Below, one piece after another: positions 39,945 to 48,353 of a stretch of 48,441 nt of DNA. The notes under the pieces are model-generated. The model did no database searches and was not told where the DNA came from. It saw nothing but the letters and a program-made list of their open reading frames with translations. Positions within the stretch are counted from its first letter, which is position 1, and each line of letters opens with the position of its first letter. The DNA comes from an uncultured Solirubrobacteraceae bacterium (GTDB taxonomy: Bacteria; Actinomycetota; Thermoleophilia; Solirubrobacterales; Solirubrobacteraceae), in contig CATPBV010000112.1 of assembly GCA_955652345.1 (NCBI GenBank), positions 1-48,441 on the forward strand. The letters run 5' to 3'. A program made the position numbers and the translations under genes.

Positions 39945-41654
39945 CTACGCCCCCGCCAGGACCTTCGTTCCCTCGATCTGAACCGCTTGGAGCTCGAGCG
40001 GATTCAGACCGAGCAGTTGCAGGATCGTCGGGGCGATCTGGGTGGTCTCGACCTGGTCGGAGACCGTTCCCGACGGGACCGCGCCAGGTGCGTACACGAG
40101 GATCGGGACGTTGCGATCCTCGAAACCGGCTCCGCCGTGCTCGGCGATCTTCGCCAGGTGACCGGTGTAGACGACGCCGTGCTGGACGACACCCCAGACG
40201 TCGGGGTGGCGCGGGTCAGCGAACGACGTGTGGAAGTACCGAGCCGCCGCTTCGCCCACGAACAGCTCCGTCAGACCGGAGTGCGCGAGTGTCCGCGAAG
40301 GTCCGGCCTCGAGCGCGTTGTGCACGTTGTATGTGTTGCCCGTCGCCGAGTGGTTCCAGAGGAAGTCCCTGACGAACTTGAACGCCTCGGGTGTGCGGTA
40401 GTTCAGCCACAGCGGGAATGCATCGTCCCTGCTTCCGGCCGCGGTGTTCCCCGGGTCAGCCGCGGTCAGTCTGCCGAGGCTCGGATGCGCCTTGTGCCAG
40501 GCATCGTTGAGATGGTCGATGATCGTCCCGTCGTTGAGCCGGGTCAGCGCGAGTGGATCCTGCGGAGACTGGCCGTGCTTGGCGGAGATGATGATCGCCG
40601 TCGAGCTCGCGAGTCCGTGCTTGTCGATCTCGACCGCCATCCGCTGGACCTCGTCATTGATGAAGCCGAGCGCGCGGCGCAGGAGCGGGCCCGGAGTCCT
40701 GGTTCCAGGGAGGTACCCGCCGTTCAGGCCGTCGGAGTTCGGCAGCTTCTCCGCGGTCGAAACCGTCTGGAAGTTCATTCCGAGGATCGCCGGCACGCCG
40801 ACCTTCTCGGTGCGGCCGTGGTTGTAGCCGTCGATCCAGTTGAGAACGGCTTCCACCTTGTAGTTGTCGTACTGCATCGTCGCGGCGTTGTCCTGCGTCC
40901 AGTCCCCCATGTTCGGGTACGGGCTGCCGTTTGGCAGCAGCGCAGCACTGTTGATCTCAGGCGCGAACAGGTCCTGGATGCCGTTGCCGGACGGGCCGTT
41001 CAGGATCTCGTAGGCGACATGCTTGTCCGACCACGCGGTCCGCATCCCGTGGCCGCGGATCACCTCAAAGATCGTGTTGACCTTCAGGTACGTATGTGGG
41101 AACACGACCTGGCACGACGCCGGATCGACCGGGAGCTTCGCCTGATCGATCAGCGGCCGCGGCATGCCGGTCAGCTGGAGGATGCTGCCGGGCAGCCCAG
41201 AGAGACCCTGTCCGGAATCGATCGACAAGGGGTTCTTGGCGATGACCTCGAAGTAGTTGACCTCAGCGCCGGTCGGCTGTCCGGTGCAGGATGTGGTGCC
41301 GGCCGGTAGGAGGTTGTGGTTGTACTCGGCGTCGTAGTAGACGCCTGTGGTCCCGGGATTACCGCCCGTCACCTGGCCGACCATCCCGGGGAACGAGTCG
41401 GTCGGGATGGGCGCCCGAGCATTCGAGTACTCGCGACCTCCGCTCATGAGCTTCGCGAGCTCGGACGCAGGGTGAGTGCGTACGTACCACGCAAGGTCTG
41501 ACTGGTGCAGACCATCGACGGAGATCAGCAGGACGTGCGAAATCTTGCCCGACCCAGCCTTCTTCGAGTGTGCTGATCCCGCCGCGGCTGGAACCCCGAT
41601 CGCTATCGCCGCGATCGCGGATCCGAGTACGGCGGCCTTCTTCCCTGCGCGCAT
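39945..41654 (-). CDS. Secreted type I phosphodiesterase/nucleotide pyrophosphatase (alkaline phosphatase superfamily)
   Basis: A 569-residue exported enzyme with a Sec signal (cleavage near A-A-A-G-S-A). The fold markers are L-L-I-S-V-D-G-L (first metal Asp), the nucleophile threonine in P-I-P-T-D-S-F-P-G, S-A-K-H-G-Q-S-P in place of the usual S-D-H-G-M, and A-E-H-G-G near the C-terminus. Family members hydrolyse phosphodiester or phosphate-ester bonds outside the cytoplasm; the substrate here is unknown. The second metal-site aspartate of S-D-H-G is lysine (K-H-G), which occurs in some paralogues but may alter metal binding. The gene stands alone, bounded by a terminator and a 160-bp region with a GTTCAC/GTGAAC inverted pair (41732-41759). 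Confidence 0.87.
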   Translation of the reverse strand: MRAGKKAAVLGSAIAAIAIGVPAAAGSAHSKKAGSGKISHVLLISVDGLHQSDLAWYVRTHPASELAKLMSGGREYSNARAPIPTDSFPGMVGQVTGGNPGTTGVYYDAEYNHNLLPAGTTSCTGQPTGAEVNYFEVIAKNPLSIDSGQGLSGLPGSILQLTGMPRPLIDQAKLPVDPASCQVVFPHTYLKVNTIFEVIRGHGMRTAWSDKHVAYEILNGPSGNGIQDLFAPEINSAALLPNGSPYPNMGDWTQDNAATMQYDNYKVEAVLNWIDGYNHGRTEKVGVPAILGMNFQTVSTAEKLPNSDGLNGGYLPGTRTPGPLLRRALGFINDEVQRMAVEIDKHGLASSTAIIISAKHGQSPQDPLALTRLNDGTIIDHLNDAWHKAHPSLGRLTAADPGNTAAGSRDDAFPLWLNYRTPEAFKFVRDFLWNHSATGNTYNVHNALEAGPSRTLAHSGLTELFVGEAAARYFHTSFADPRHPDVWGVVQHGVVYTGHLAKIAEHGGAGFEDRNVPILVYAPGAVPSGTVSDQVETTQIAPTILQLLGLNPLELQAVQIEGTKVLAGA

Positions 41655-41814
41655 TGGCGCTCCCTTCGTTCGTTGGCGAGGCCGACGCGAGCGAAGTTAT
41701 GTGTCGCCGTGCTTGCAAAAGTTGCTCAAGTGTTCACTAGTTGTGCATGTGTTGTGAACGACCGCGCGCGATCGGGGCTTTCGGACGCGCGGCGCGGTGC
41801 TACGGTGCCAGCGC

Positions 41815-42774
41815 ATGACCCCCAATCCCGTCGAGCTCGCCGCCCAGGGCGTGCGTACGATCAGAGCGTTCGGCAACCGCATCCCGATCGGCGGCGGCAT
41901 CATCGCGCCGTCGCTCGATACGGTGGTGACCGGGCGCACGGTGATGATCACCGGCGCCTCGTCGGGCATCGGCAAGGCGGCGGCGATCGAGGTCGGCAAA
42001 GCGGGTGGGACGATGCTGCTCGTCGCGCGCTCCGAGGACAAGCTAGAGCAGGTCAAGCGCCAGATCGAGGCGCTCGGCGGCACGGCGTACGTCCACCCGT
42101 GCGACCTCACGGACCTCGACGACATCGACCGGATGGCTGACGACGTCCTGTCCGAGCACGGAACGGTCGACGTCCTCGTCAACAACGCGGGCAAGTCGAT
42201 CAGGCGATCGGTCAATCGCGCGTACGACCGCTTCCACGACTATCAGCGCACCATGCAGCTCAACTACTTCGCCCCGGTCAAGCTGATTCTGAAGCTGCTG
42301 CCTGTGATGCGCGAGCGCGGGCACGGGCACATCGTGAACGTCTCGACGATCGGCCTTCAGGTGAACACGCCGAGGTTCTCGGCGTACGTAGCCTCGAAGG
42401 CGGCGCTAGATGCCTTCGCGCGCTCGATCGGGTCCGAGATCATCAACGACGGTGTGCACGTGACGACCGTGTACATGCCGCTCGTCCGCACGCCGATGAT
42501 CGCCCCGACGAAGATGTACAACAACTTCCCGACGCTGAGCCCGGAGGAGGCCGGCCACATGCTCGCCGAGGCCATCCGCAAGCGCCCCAAGCGGATGGCG
42601 ACAGCGCTCGGCAACCTCGGACAGCTGAGCTACGCGGTCGCGCCCGGTGCCCAGGACCTAGTGGTCAACCGCGCCTACCAGCTGTTCCCCGAGGGCGACA
42701 AGAAGGACGCCGCCAAGGAGGCTACGCCCGAGCAGCGAGCGTTCGCTGCCGCCACCCGCGGCGTGCACTGGTAG
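41815..42774 (+). CDS. SDR-family oxidoreductase (acyl-CoA/mycolate-reductase-like)
   Basis: A 319-residue NAD(P)-dependent enzyme from ATG 41815. It carries the cofactor loop T-G-A-S-S-G-I-G-K, N-N-A-G-K-S-I-R-R-S, and catalytic S-T-I with Y-V-A-S-K (S-x12-Y-x-x-x-K). A hydrophobic amphipathic N-terminal extension of about 45 residues precedes the Rossmann core. The sequence of the N-N-A-G-K-S-I-R-R-S-V-N-R-A-Y-D-R-F-H-D-Y region recalls the actinobacterial SDRs that reduce long-chain acyl or mycolate keto groups (Rv2509/CmrA type), but the substrate is not proven. It converges with a small membrane protein 13 bp downstream. Confidence 0.85.
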   Translation: MTPNPVELAAQGVRTIRAFGNRIPIGGGIIAPSLDTVVTGRTVMITGASSGIGKAAAIEVGKAGGTMLLVARSEDKLEQVKRQIEALGGTAYVHPCDLTDLDDIDRMADDVLSEHGTVDVLVNNAGKSIRRSVNRAYDRFHDYQRTMQLNYFAPVKLILKLLPVMRERGHGHIVNVSTIGLQVNTPRFSAYVASKAALDAFARSIGSEIINDGVHVTTVYMPLVRTPMIAPTKMYNNFPTLSPEEAGHMLAEAIRKRPKRMATALGNLGQLSYAVAPGAQDLVVNRAYQLFPEGDKKDAAKEATPEQRAFAAATRGVHW

Positions 42775-42787
42775 GCGCGGCGAAACG

Positions 42788-43063
42788 CTAGTGGCTCGTC
42801 GAGCAGGCCTGGATCTTGCTCACGTCGGTGCCGGCCGCCGCCAGGCAAGTGCTGAGGTTGACGGCGCTGGACGGCACGCTCACCCCGGACTGCTTGTTGG
42901 CGTTATTCAGCACCTGCTGGAGCTGCTTTTCGCTCTGAGTTACGGCGTTGTTGGCCGCGTCGTGGTTGGGTTTGATGACCGTGAAGTACACGACGCCGAA
43001 GATCGCCAGCGACACCACGGCCGCGATCAGGCGATATCTAAGACTGTTGACGATGACGTACAT
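42788..43063 (-). CDS. Small membrane-anchored protein of unknown function
   Basis: A 91-residue protein from ATG 43063 (MYVIVNSLRYRLIAAVV). One transmembrane helix covers about residues 10-30 (I-A-A-V-V-S-L-A-I-F-G-V-V-Y-F), followed by a short polar helix N-N-A-V-T-Q-S-E-K-Q-L-Q-Q-V-L-N that could form a coiled coil, and two C-terminal cysteines. No family is recognised. Longer readings to 43333 have unlikely composition. Confidence 0.65.
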   Translation of the reverse strand: MYVIVNSLRYRLIAAVVSLAIFGVVYFTVIKPNHDAANNAVTQSEKQLQQVLNNANKQSGVSVPSSAVNLSTCLAAAGTDVSKIQACSTSH

Positions 43064-43398
43064 GCTCTGAGCCCCCGATGGTTGAGTTGGCGGACCCCTA
43101 CTTCCCGCGGCGGGTCGTTCCTTGACCCGGGTGCAGGGAGGGGCTAGCTGAGTATCGGGCGAGACGGCCACCGCCTTTAGCGCGCGAGCGGAGGCGCCGA
43201 CGAGCGATAGGCTCGTATCGGCCGGCATCGTCACACCCATCGGCCGAGCTCGACGCCTCCCCCGCCGCCACCCGCAGCGCGCGCAGTGGCAGCCGGACGC
43301 GAGCGCGGGCAGCCGTCGCTCGCCGGAGGTCACAACTCGTCACTCGAGCATCGCGATTTCGCGAGTGCCAAGTTGACGACGCTATGCGTCCTCAGATT
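43064..43398. other. Intergenic stretch without identified gene
   Basis: A 335-bp GC-rich gap between the small membrane protein and the dioxygenase control region. Open frames exist on both strands but have no ribosome site or recognisable content. The only structure seen is a weak GCTCGTATCGGCCG-type palindromic patch near 43210-43230. Confidence 0.35.
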
Positions 43399-43429
43399 GG
43401 CAGTCGAAGATCCGGAGGTCTCGACTGCC
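43399..43429. repeat. 9-bp inverted repeat hairpin
   Basis: GGCAGTCGA (43399-43407) and TCGACTGCC (43421-43429), extended by GA/TC, lie about 90 bp before the dioxygenase gene. This may be a terminator-like or protein-binding element. Confidence 0.5.
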
Positions 43430-43441
43430 GAGCTATGACCC

Positions 43442-43473
43442 TTAGTTGAGCGCACAACTAAACGCGTGATACC
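43442..43473 (+). promoter_or_regulatory. Candidate promoter and dyad operator of the dioxygenase gene
   Basis: TTAGTTG-AGCGCA-CAACTAA (43442-43461) is a perfect 7-bp dyad. It overlaps a possible -35 TTGAGC (43446-43451), with GATACC (43468-43473) 16 bp downstream as -10. A smaller CAAC/GTTG pair follows (43475-43487). MhqO-like dioxygenases are often controlled by MarR-type sensors, but no such gene is adjacent. Confidence 0.5.
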
Positions 43474-43516
43474 CTCAACACAAGGTTGTAGGTCCGACGA
43501 CACCGAGGAGCCCGTC

Positions 43517-44464
43517 ATGAAGCTCGAAGGCATCCACCACATCACCGCGATCACCGCCGATGCGCAGCGGAACGTCGATTTCTACGCCGGGGTCCTCGGG
43601 CTGAGGCTGGTCAAGAAGTCCGTGAACCAGGACTACACCTCGGTCTACCACCTGTTCTACGCTGACGAGAACGGCGATCCCGGCTCCGACATCACGTTCT
43701 TCGAGTATCCCGGCGTCAACCGCGGCCGGCCCGGCGCGGGGATGGTCCATCGGATCGTGTGGCGTCTCGCGGGATCCGAGGCACTCGACTTCTGGGAGAG
43801 CCGGCTCGCGGACCACGGGAGCGAGCCTCATCGACTGCCGGACAGCGTCGTGTTCGACGATCCTGAAGGTTTGACCCATGAGCTCAGGGTCGTCGAGGTC
43901 CCCGACGAGCCGCTGATCGCCAACCACCCCGAGATCCCGGCGGAGCTCGCGCTCCAGGGCTTTCATGCCGCGCGCGCGTACGCAGCCGACCCGGAGCGCA
44001 GCCGCGCGCTGCTCGAGGACACGCTCGGCTTCGCCCCGCCGGTCGAGGTTGGCCCGGGTGGAACGATTCTGTCCCGCGAGATCAGAGGCGAGCGTCGCGG
44101 CAGCTTCTACCTCTACGAACCCCCACCCGCGGCGCCACCGCTTCAGGGCGCCGGCTCGGTGCATCACATCGCCTGGGCCGCGCCGCCCGAGGAGATCGAA
44201 GCGTGGCAGCAGCGGGTCGCGGCGGCGGGCGCACGTCCCACGCCGATCATCGATCGCCACTACTTCCGCTCCGTCTACTTCCGCGAGCCGTCGGGCGTGC
44301 TGTTCGAGATCGCCACGATCGGCCCGGGTTTCACCGTCGATGAGCCACCCGAGCACCTCGGCGAGAAGCTGTCGCTGACGCCGAAGTTCGAGCGTCTGCG
44401 CGATCAGATCGAGCCCACGCTGACGCCGCTGCGCAACCCTCGGGAGAGCTGGGCCCCGCGCTAG
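43517..44464 (+). CDS. Ring-cleaving (extradiol) dioxygenase, MhqO/VOC type
   Basis: A 315-residue two-module VOC protein from ATG 43517 with GAGGAG 5 nt upstream. Module 1 starts L-E-G-I-H-H-I-T-A-I-T; module 2 has G-S-V-H-H-I-A-W-A. The predicted Fe(II) ligands are the His in H-H-I-T, the His in V-H-H-I-A, and the Glu in G-V-L-F-E-I-A-T. Family members (MhqO, CatE, LinE-like) cleave hydroquinones or catechols and protect against quinones. The dyad at 43442-43461 suggests inducible control. It converges with the glycan cluster 52 bp away. Confidence 0.88.
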   Translation: MKLEGIHHITAITADAQRNVDFYAGVLGLRLVKKSVNQDYTSVYHLFYADENGDPGSDITFFEYPGVNRGRPGAGMVHRIVWRLAGSEALDFWESRLADHGSEPHRLPDSVVFDDPEGLTHELRVVEVPDEPLIANHPEIPAELALQGFHAARAYAADPERSRALLEDTLGFAPPVEVGPGGTILSREIRGERRGSFYLYEPPPAAPPLQGAGSVHHIAWAAPPEEIEAWQQRVAAAGARPTPIIDRHYFRSVYFREPSGVLFEIATIGPGFTVDEPPEHLGEKLSLTPKFERLRDQIEPTLTPLRNPRESWAPR

Positions 44465-44516
44465 AGCTGGCTCCGGGACGCGGGTGCCGCGCTATAACCC
44501 GCTCGCCCGACGTCGG

Positions 44517-47237
44517 CTAGACGGGGACGCCGGCGTCGCGCATCAGCCGCCCTACCGGTACCGCGATCAGGTGGTCGGCCTTCAGGCGCGCGGCGAGCTC
44601 GGCGACGAGCCGGGCCACATCGCCCGGACGATTGACAGTCACCTCGATCAGCTCTCCCGGCCGTAGCACGCCCAGTGCGGTGTGGTGGCCTCCGATCTTC
44701 ACCGCTCCCGCGACCAGACGGCCGCCTGCTCCGTGGGCGAACAGCCACTGCCCGAGGCTGGGCCCGTTCGAGACGTACAGGAAGTGGTGGTGATGGTGCA
44801 GGCCACAGGTCTTGCCGAGGTCGTTGATCAAATCGCGCGTGCCGAGCCAGCGGACAAGGCCGCCTCTTGGCAGGCGAGGCAGCACCTGGTCGCCGGTCGG
44901 AAACGCCCGGAGCTGCGCCGCGGTGAGGCTGCGATCGACCGTGAACGAGACCTGTATCCCTCGGCTCGAGAGGGTGCTCGCAATCGCCCCGAGCTCGGAC
45001 ACGGGCGCGTTGACGAGGATCCCGACCTCCGGCCTGGTCGTCGCGACCGTCGTGACTGGGCGCATGTGGACGACGTGCGAGACGAGCGTGTACGCGGCGC
45101 CGGTGGTCAGCGTCCAGGCGCCCAGCGCGATCGACATCGCACTGGTAGTCGCGAACCTCGCGGTGCGCACTCGCCACACGGGCAACTGGCGGACACGGCG
45201 CTCGTCGGACAGGATCAATGAGGCAGTCGACGGTCGGCGCGCGAACGAGCCGTCCGGCTCCGGATGGCGCTCGAGTGCGCGCTCGATTGCCGGACCCAGC
45301 TCCTGCTGGCTGCGGGCCACTTCGGCCAGCCCAAAGCGCTCGAGCGCGGTGTTCGACGCGCGCACGTGGCCGTAGCCGAAACCGTAGGAGACCACGGGGC
45401 AGCCGCGGATGATCGCCTCGAGCACGGTCAGCCCCGCGCTCGAGTGGACGAGCGCATCGCTCGCTGCAAGCACATCGCCCATCCGGTCGGTGAAGCCCAT
45501 CAGCCGCAGGCGCGGCTCTCCGCCGAGGTGCCTGGCGACCCGCATGCGAAGCCTGTCGTTTCGCCCGCACAGGCACAGGACGAGCGCATCGGGGACCTCG
45601 AGCGCGGCCTTCGTGGCACCGAGCAGGTCGCCCACCCCCCAGCCTCCACCGGATACTGCGATTACCTTGGCGTCGGCGGGCAGCCCCAGGGAGCGCCGCG
45701 CATCGGCCCGCGACCGCGCCGCAAGGAAAGCGGGCGCCGTCGGCGGCTTCGCCCACCGCACGCTGCCCGGCCCGGCGATCTTCTCGACCTCCTCGGCGGA
45801 TTCCGGGTGCGTGATGAAGTGCAGGTCGATCCCCGGGTGCGCCCAGAACTGGAGCCCCGCCAGATCCGTGATCGACGAGTAGCAGGGCACGTTCAGCCGG
45901 CCGGTGCGGCGCAGCTCGCCGAGCACGGCGGTCACACCGGGATAGGTCGAAACGATCAGGTCTGGGTCGTGGGCGCGGATCAGGCGCATCAGACCGCGGC
46001 GCCCAAACGCCGTCAGCACGCGCCGGCACAGCCACCGCGTCGGCGCGAAGTACATGAACATCATGTACTGGAAGTCGAATAGCCAGGGGACCCAGCGGAA
46101 CATGAACGCCGAGTTCTCGCGAAGCACCTTGGTCAGGACCGCGCCCATCGCGGGCAAGCCGTTGACGATCGAGACGCTCGCGTCGGGATCCTCGTCGCGG
46201 AACTCGCGCGACACCGCCCGCGCCGGCAGGTCGTGGCCTTCCCCGATGTCGGCGGAGATGATCAGCACGTGGCGGGGCCTCGACTCAGCGTCGGGCTCCC
46301 CAGCGGGGATGACCGCCTCGCGCTCGGCGGCGATCGCCGCCTCCTCCTGGCGCCACTGCACGTAGCGACGCACACCCTCGCGGAACGGGGTTGCAGCGCT
46401 CCACCCGAGCTCTCGGCGCGCACGCTCGCTGCACACGACCTTGCCGCCGAAGTCACCAGGACGCGCCGGCGTGTGGACGATCTCCACGTCGCCGATCAGC
46501 TCCTTGACGGTCTCGGCGATCTGCTTGATCGAGATGTTCTCGTCGCTGGCAAGGTTGTAGACGCGGTTCGCGGCGTGATCGTCGAGTCCCAGCGCGACGC
46601 CCTCGGCCAGGTCCTCGACATAGACGAAGCGCCGCGACTGTCCGCCGTCGCCGGCGAGCGTCAGCGCCTCGCCGCGTAGCGCCTTGCCGACGAACGCGGG
46701 AATCACGGCGGCCTCTCGCGCCCGCGGCCCGTACGGGATCCCGAAGCGCAGGATCGTGTAGTCGATGCCGTACAGCTCCTGGTAGGCCTTGCAGTAGAGC
46801 TCGCCGGCGAGCTTCGTGCTCGTGTAGAGGTGGCTGGGCGCCGGCAGCAGCGTGTCCTCGTCGACCTCGTCCTGCTCGCAGTCGGAGTAGACCCAGATCG
46901 TGCTCGCGTACACGATCCGCTTGACCTCGGCCCTGCGTGCCGCCTCCAGGACCGCCACGGTGCCGCGCGCGTTGACGCGCTCGGCGTCCTCGGGCTCGGC
47001 ATGGACATCGTTGACGTCGGCGACCGCGGCGAGGTGGGCCACGGCGTCGCAGCTGTGCAGCGCGCGCTCGAGCGCCTCGCGGTCGGTGATCGACCCGAGC
47101 TTCGTCTCGACGCTGCCCCGCTCGTGCCACGGCGAAGGACGCAAGTCGTAGATGACCGGCTCGTGCCCGCGGGCGCGGAGCTTGTCTACAACGTGCGATC
47201 CGATGAACCCGGATCCGCCTGTGACAAGGACTCTCAT
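44517..47237 (-). CDS. Three-part fusion: sugar epimerase/dehydratase + MGDG-type glycosyltransferase + degenerate NodB-like domain
   Basis: A continuous 906-residue frame from ATG 47237. Residues 1-315 are an extended SDR (G-G-S-G-F-I-G at 7-13; catalytic Y138-T-S-T-K142) that modifies an NDP-sugar. Residues about 322-665 form a GT-B glycosyltransferase like MGDG synthase or processive diacylglycerol glucosyltransferases: I-I-S-A-D-I-G-E-G-H-D near 326-336, then V-S-G-G-G-W-G and a C-terminal S-S-A-G-L-T-V-L-E-A donor loop at 599-608. A hydrophobic stretch near 700-720 separates it from residues about 735-906, which look like a NodB deacetylase barrel, but the T-F-D-D-G metal motif is replaced by I-L-V-N-A-P, and a His5 run is at 814-818. 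The aminotransferase gene ends 7 bp upstream, so the two are one operon. The role is probably sugar synthesis and transfer to a membrane lipid. Confidence 0.82.
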   Translation of the reverse strand: MRVLVTGGSGFIGSHVVDKLRARGHEPVIYDLRPSPWHERGSVETKLGSITDREALERALHSCDAVAHLAAVADVNDVHAEPEDAERVNARGTVAVLEAARRAEVKRIVYASTIWVYSDCEQDEVDEDTLLPAPSHLYTSTKLAGELYCKAYQELYGIDYTILRFGIPYGPRAREAAVIPAFVGKALRGEALTLAGDGGQSRRFVYVEDLAEGVALGLDDHAANRVYNLASDENISIKQIAETVKELIGDVEIVHTPARPGDFGGKVVCSERARRELGWSAATPFREGVRRYVQWRQEEAAIAAEREAVIPAGEPDAESRPRHVLIISADIGEGHDLPARAVSREFRDEDPDASVSIVNGLPAMGAVLTKVLRENSAFMFRWVPWLFDFQYMMFMYFAPTRWLCRRVLTAFGRRGLMRLIRAHDPDLIVSTYPGVTAVLGELRRTGRLNVPCYSSITDLAGLQFWAHPGIDLHFITHPESAEEVEKIAGPGSVRWAKPPTAPAFLAARSRADARRSLGLPADAKVIAVSGGGWGVGDLLGATKAALEVPDALVLCLCGRNDRLRMRVARHLGGEPRLRLMGFTDRMGDVLAASDALVHSSAGLTVLEAIIRGCPVVSYGFGYGHVRASNTALERFGLAEVARSQQELGPAIERALERHPEPDGSFARRPSTASLILSDERRVRQLPVWRVRTARFATTSAMSIALGAWTLTTGAAYTLVSHVVHMRPVTTVATTRPEVGILVNAPVSELGAIASTLSSRGIQVSFTVDRSLTAAQLRAFPTGDQVLPRLPRGGLVRWLGTRDLINDLGKTCGLHHHHHFLYVSNGPSLGQWLFAHGAGGRLVAGAVKIGGHHTALGVLRPGELIEVTVNRPGDVARLVAELAARLKADHLIAVPVGRLMRDAGVPV

Positions 47238-47244
47238 TACGTGA

Positions 47245-48252
47245 TCAGTACCCCGGACGGTAGTAGAGAGGTACGCAGGAGTGGTTGCGCGCCACCCAAT
47301 CGCTGCCCGGGAGTTCCACGTCGTGGCCCATGATCCTGTGACAGGGCTCGTCGTAAACCCTACCGGTCGAGGGCTCGATCCAGTCGAGAACGATGTATTT
47401 GTAGAGGCCCGAGACCATCCCATCCGGGACCTGGAGCCGGTTCGGGTACTTCGGGTCGAGCTGCTCCCGTGCGACCCGGTTCTTCCACGCGACGATTTCG
47501 GGCAGCCGCTCCACTCCGACCAGGCCGAGGGCGGCGGTGAACTCGTTCATCCGGAAATTCAGGCCGCTGACCTCGTAGCCGGGCTTTCCGTAGTTCCTAT
47601 ACGCGCGCGCGTGCTCGATCACCTCGGGGCGCCGTGAGACGAGCACGCCCCCCTCTCCGGTCGAGATCGTCTTGGTGGCGTACAGGGAGTAGATGCCGAC
47701 GTCTCCGTAGGTGCCCGGCTTGCAGTCGTTCCACGAAGCGCCGTGCGCGTGGGCGCAGTCCTCGATCAGGAAGATCCCGTGTTGCGCGCAGTAGTCGGCG
47801 ATCTGCGCGGTATCGAACGCGATGTGACCGCCGATGTGCACGAGGAACGCCGCCCGCGGGCGATGGCGCTCGGCCTTCTCCTCGAAGTCGGCGAACGACA
47901 TGCACAGGTCCTCGCGGCTGCAGTCCACGAACTGGACATCGGCACCCGCACCGAGCGCCGCAAGAGGGGTCGCCATGAACGTGTTCGATGGACACAGCAC
48001 CGTCTCGCCCCGGACACCCGCGAACTGGAGCGCCGCCAGCGCGCCTCCGGCCCAGCTCGAGAAGGCCACCGCCGGCGCGTCGCCCTGGGTTTCCCAGGCG
48101 GCCTCGAAGCGCGTGACCATCTCGCCCTCCGACCAGCGCTCGGAGTCGAGCACCTCGTCGATCAGCGCGTGCAGGCGAGCGCGATCGCGGTGGTCGAAGC
48201 CGATCGCAAAGCGTGCGAAATCAGGGGCTGTCGGGGTGGAGGTCGTTCTCAT
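47245..48252 (-). CDS. DegT/DnrJ/EryC1/StrS-family aminotransferase
   Basis: A 335-residue PLP enzyme from ATG 48252 (MRTTSTPTAPDFARFAIG). Conserved parts are C-P-S-N-T-F-M-A-T-P-L-A-A, the PLP-Asp in L-I-E-D-C-A-H-A-H-G, the PLP lysine in S-L-Y-A-T-K-T-I-S-T-G-E-G-G, and G-L-N-F-R-M-N-E-F-T-A-A-L-G. These enzymes add an amino group to keto-sugar nucleotides, or rarely act as sugar dehydratases. The C-terminus is slightly shorter than typical members of about 360-400. It is followed after 7 bp by the epimerase-glycosyltransferase fusion, whose product may supply or use its substrate. Confidence 0.9.
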   Translation of the reverse strand: MRTTSTPTAPDFARFAIGFDHRDRARLHALIDEVLDSERWSEGEMVTRFEAAWETQGDAPAVAFSSWAGGALAALQFAGVRGETVLCPSNTFMATPLAALGAGADVQFVDCSREDLCMSFADFEEKAERHRPRAAFLVHIGGHIAFDTAQIADYCAQHGIFLIEDCAHAHGASWNDCKPGTYGDVGIYSLYATKTISTGEGGVLVSRRPEVIEHARAYRNYGKPGYEVSGLNFRMNEFTAALGLVGVERLPEIVAWKNRVAREQLDPKYPNRLQVPDGMVSGLYKYIVLDWIEPSTGRVYDEPCHRIMGHDVELPGSDWVARNHSCVPLYYRPGY

Positions 48253-48353
48253 CGATGTTCTCGCCGTGGGCCGCGGTGATCGCGCGCCGCTTGAGCCGGC
48301 CGGGCGGCGCGATGCCGGTGCCAGCCTAGCTCTGTGCCAGGCCGACAAGCCTT

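Noticed and set aside
44780..44800. His5 run as an affinity-tag or vector artefact
   Set aside because: It lies within a continuous native coding region with no vector sequence around it.
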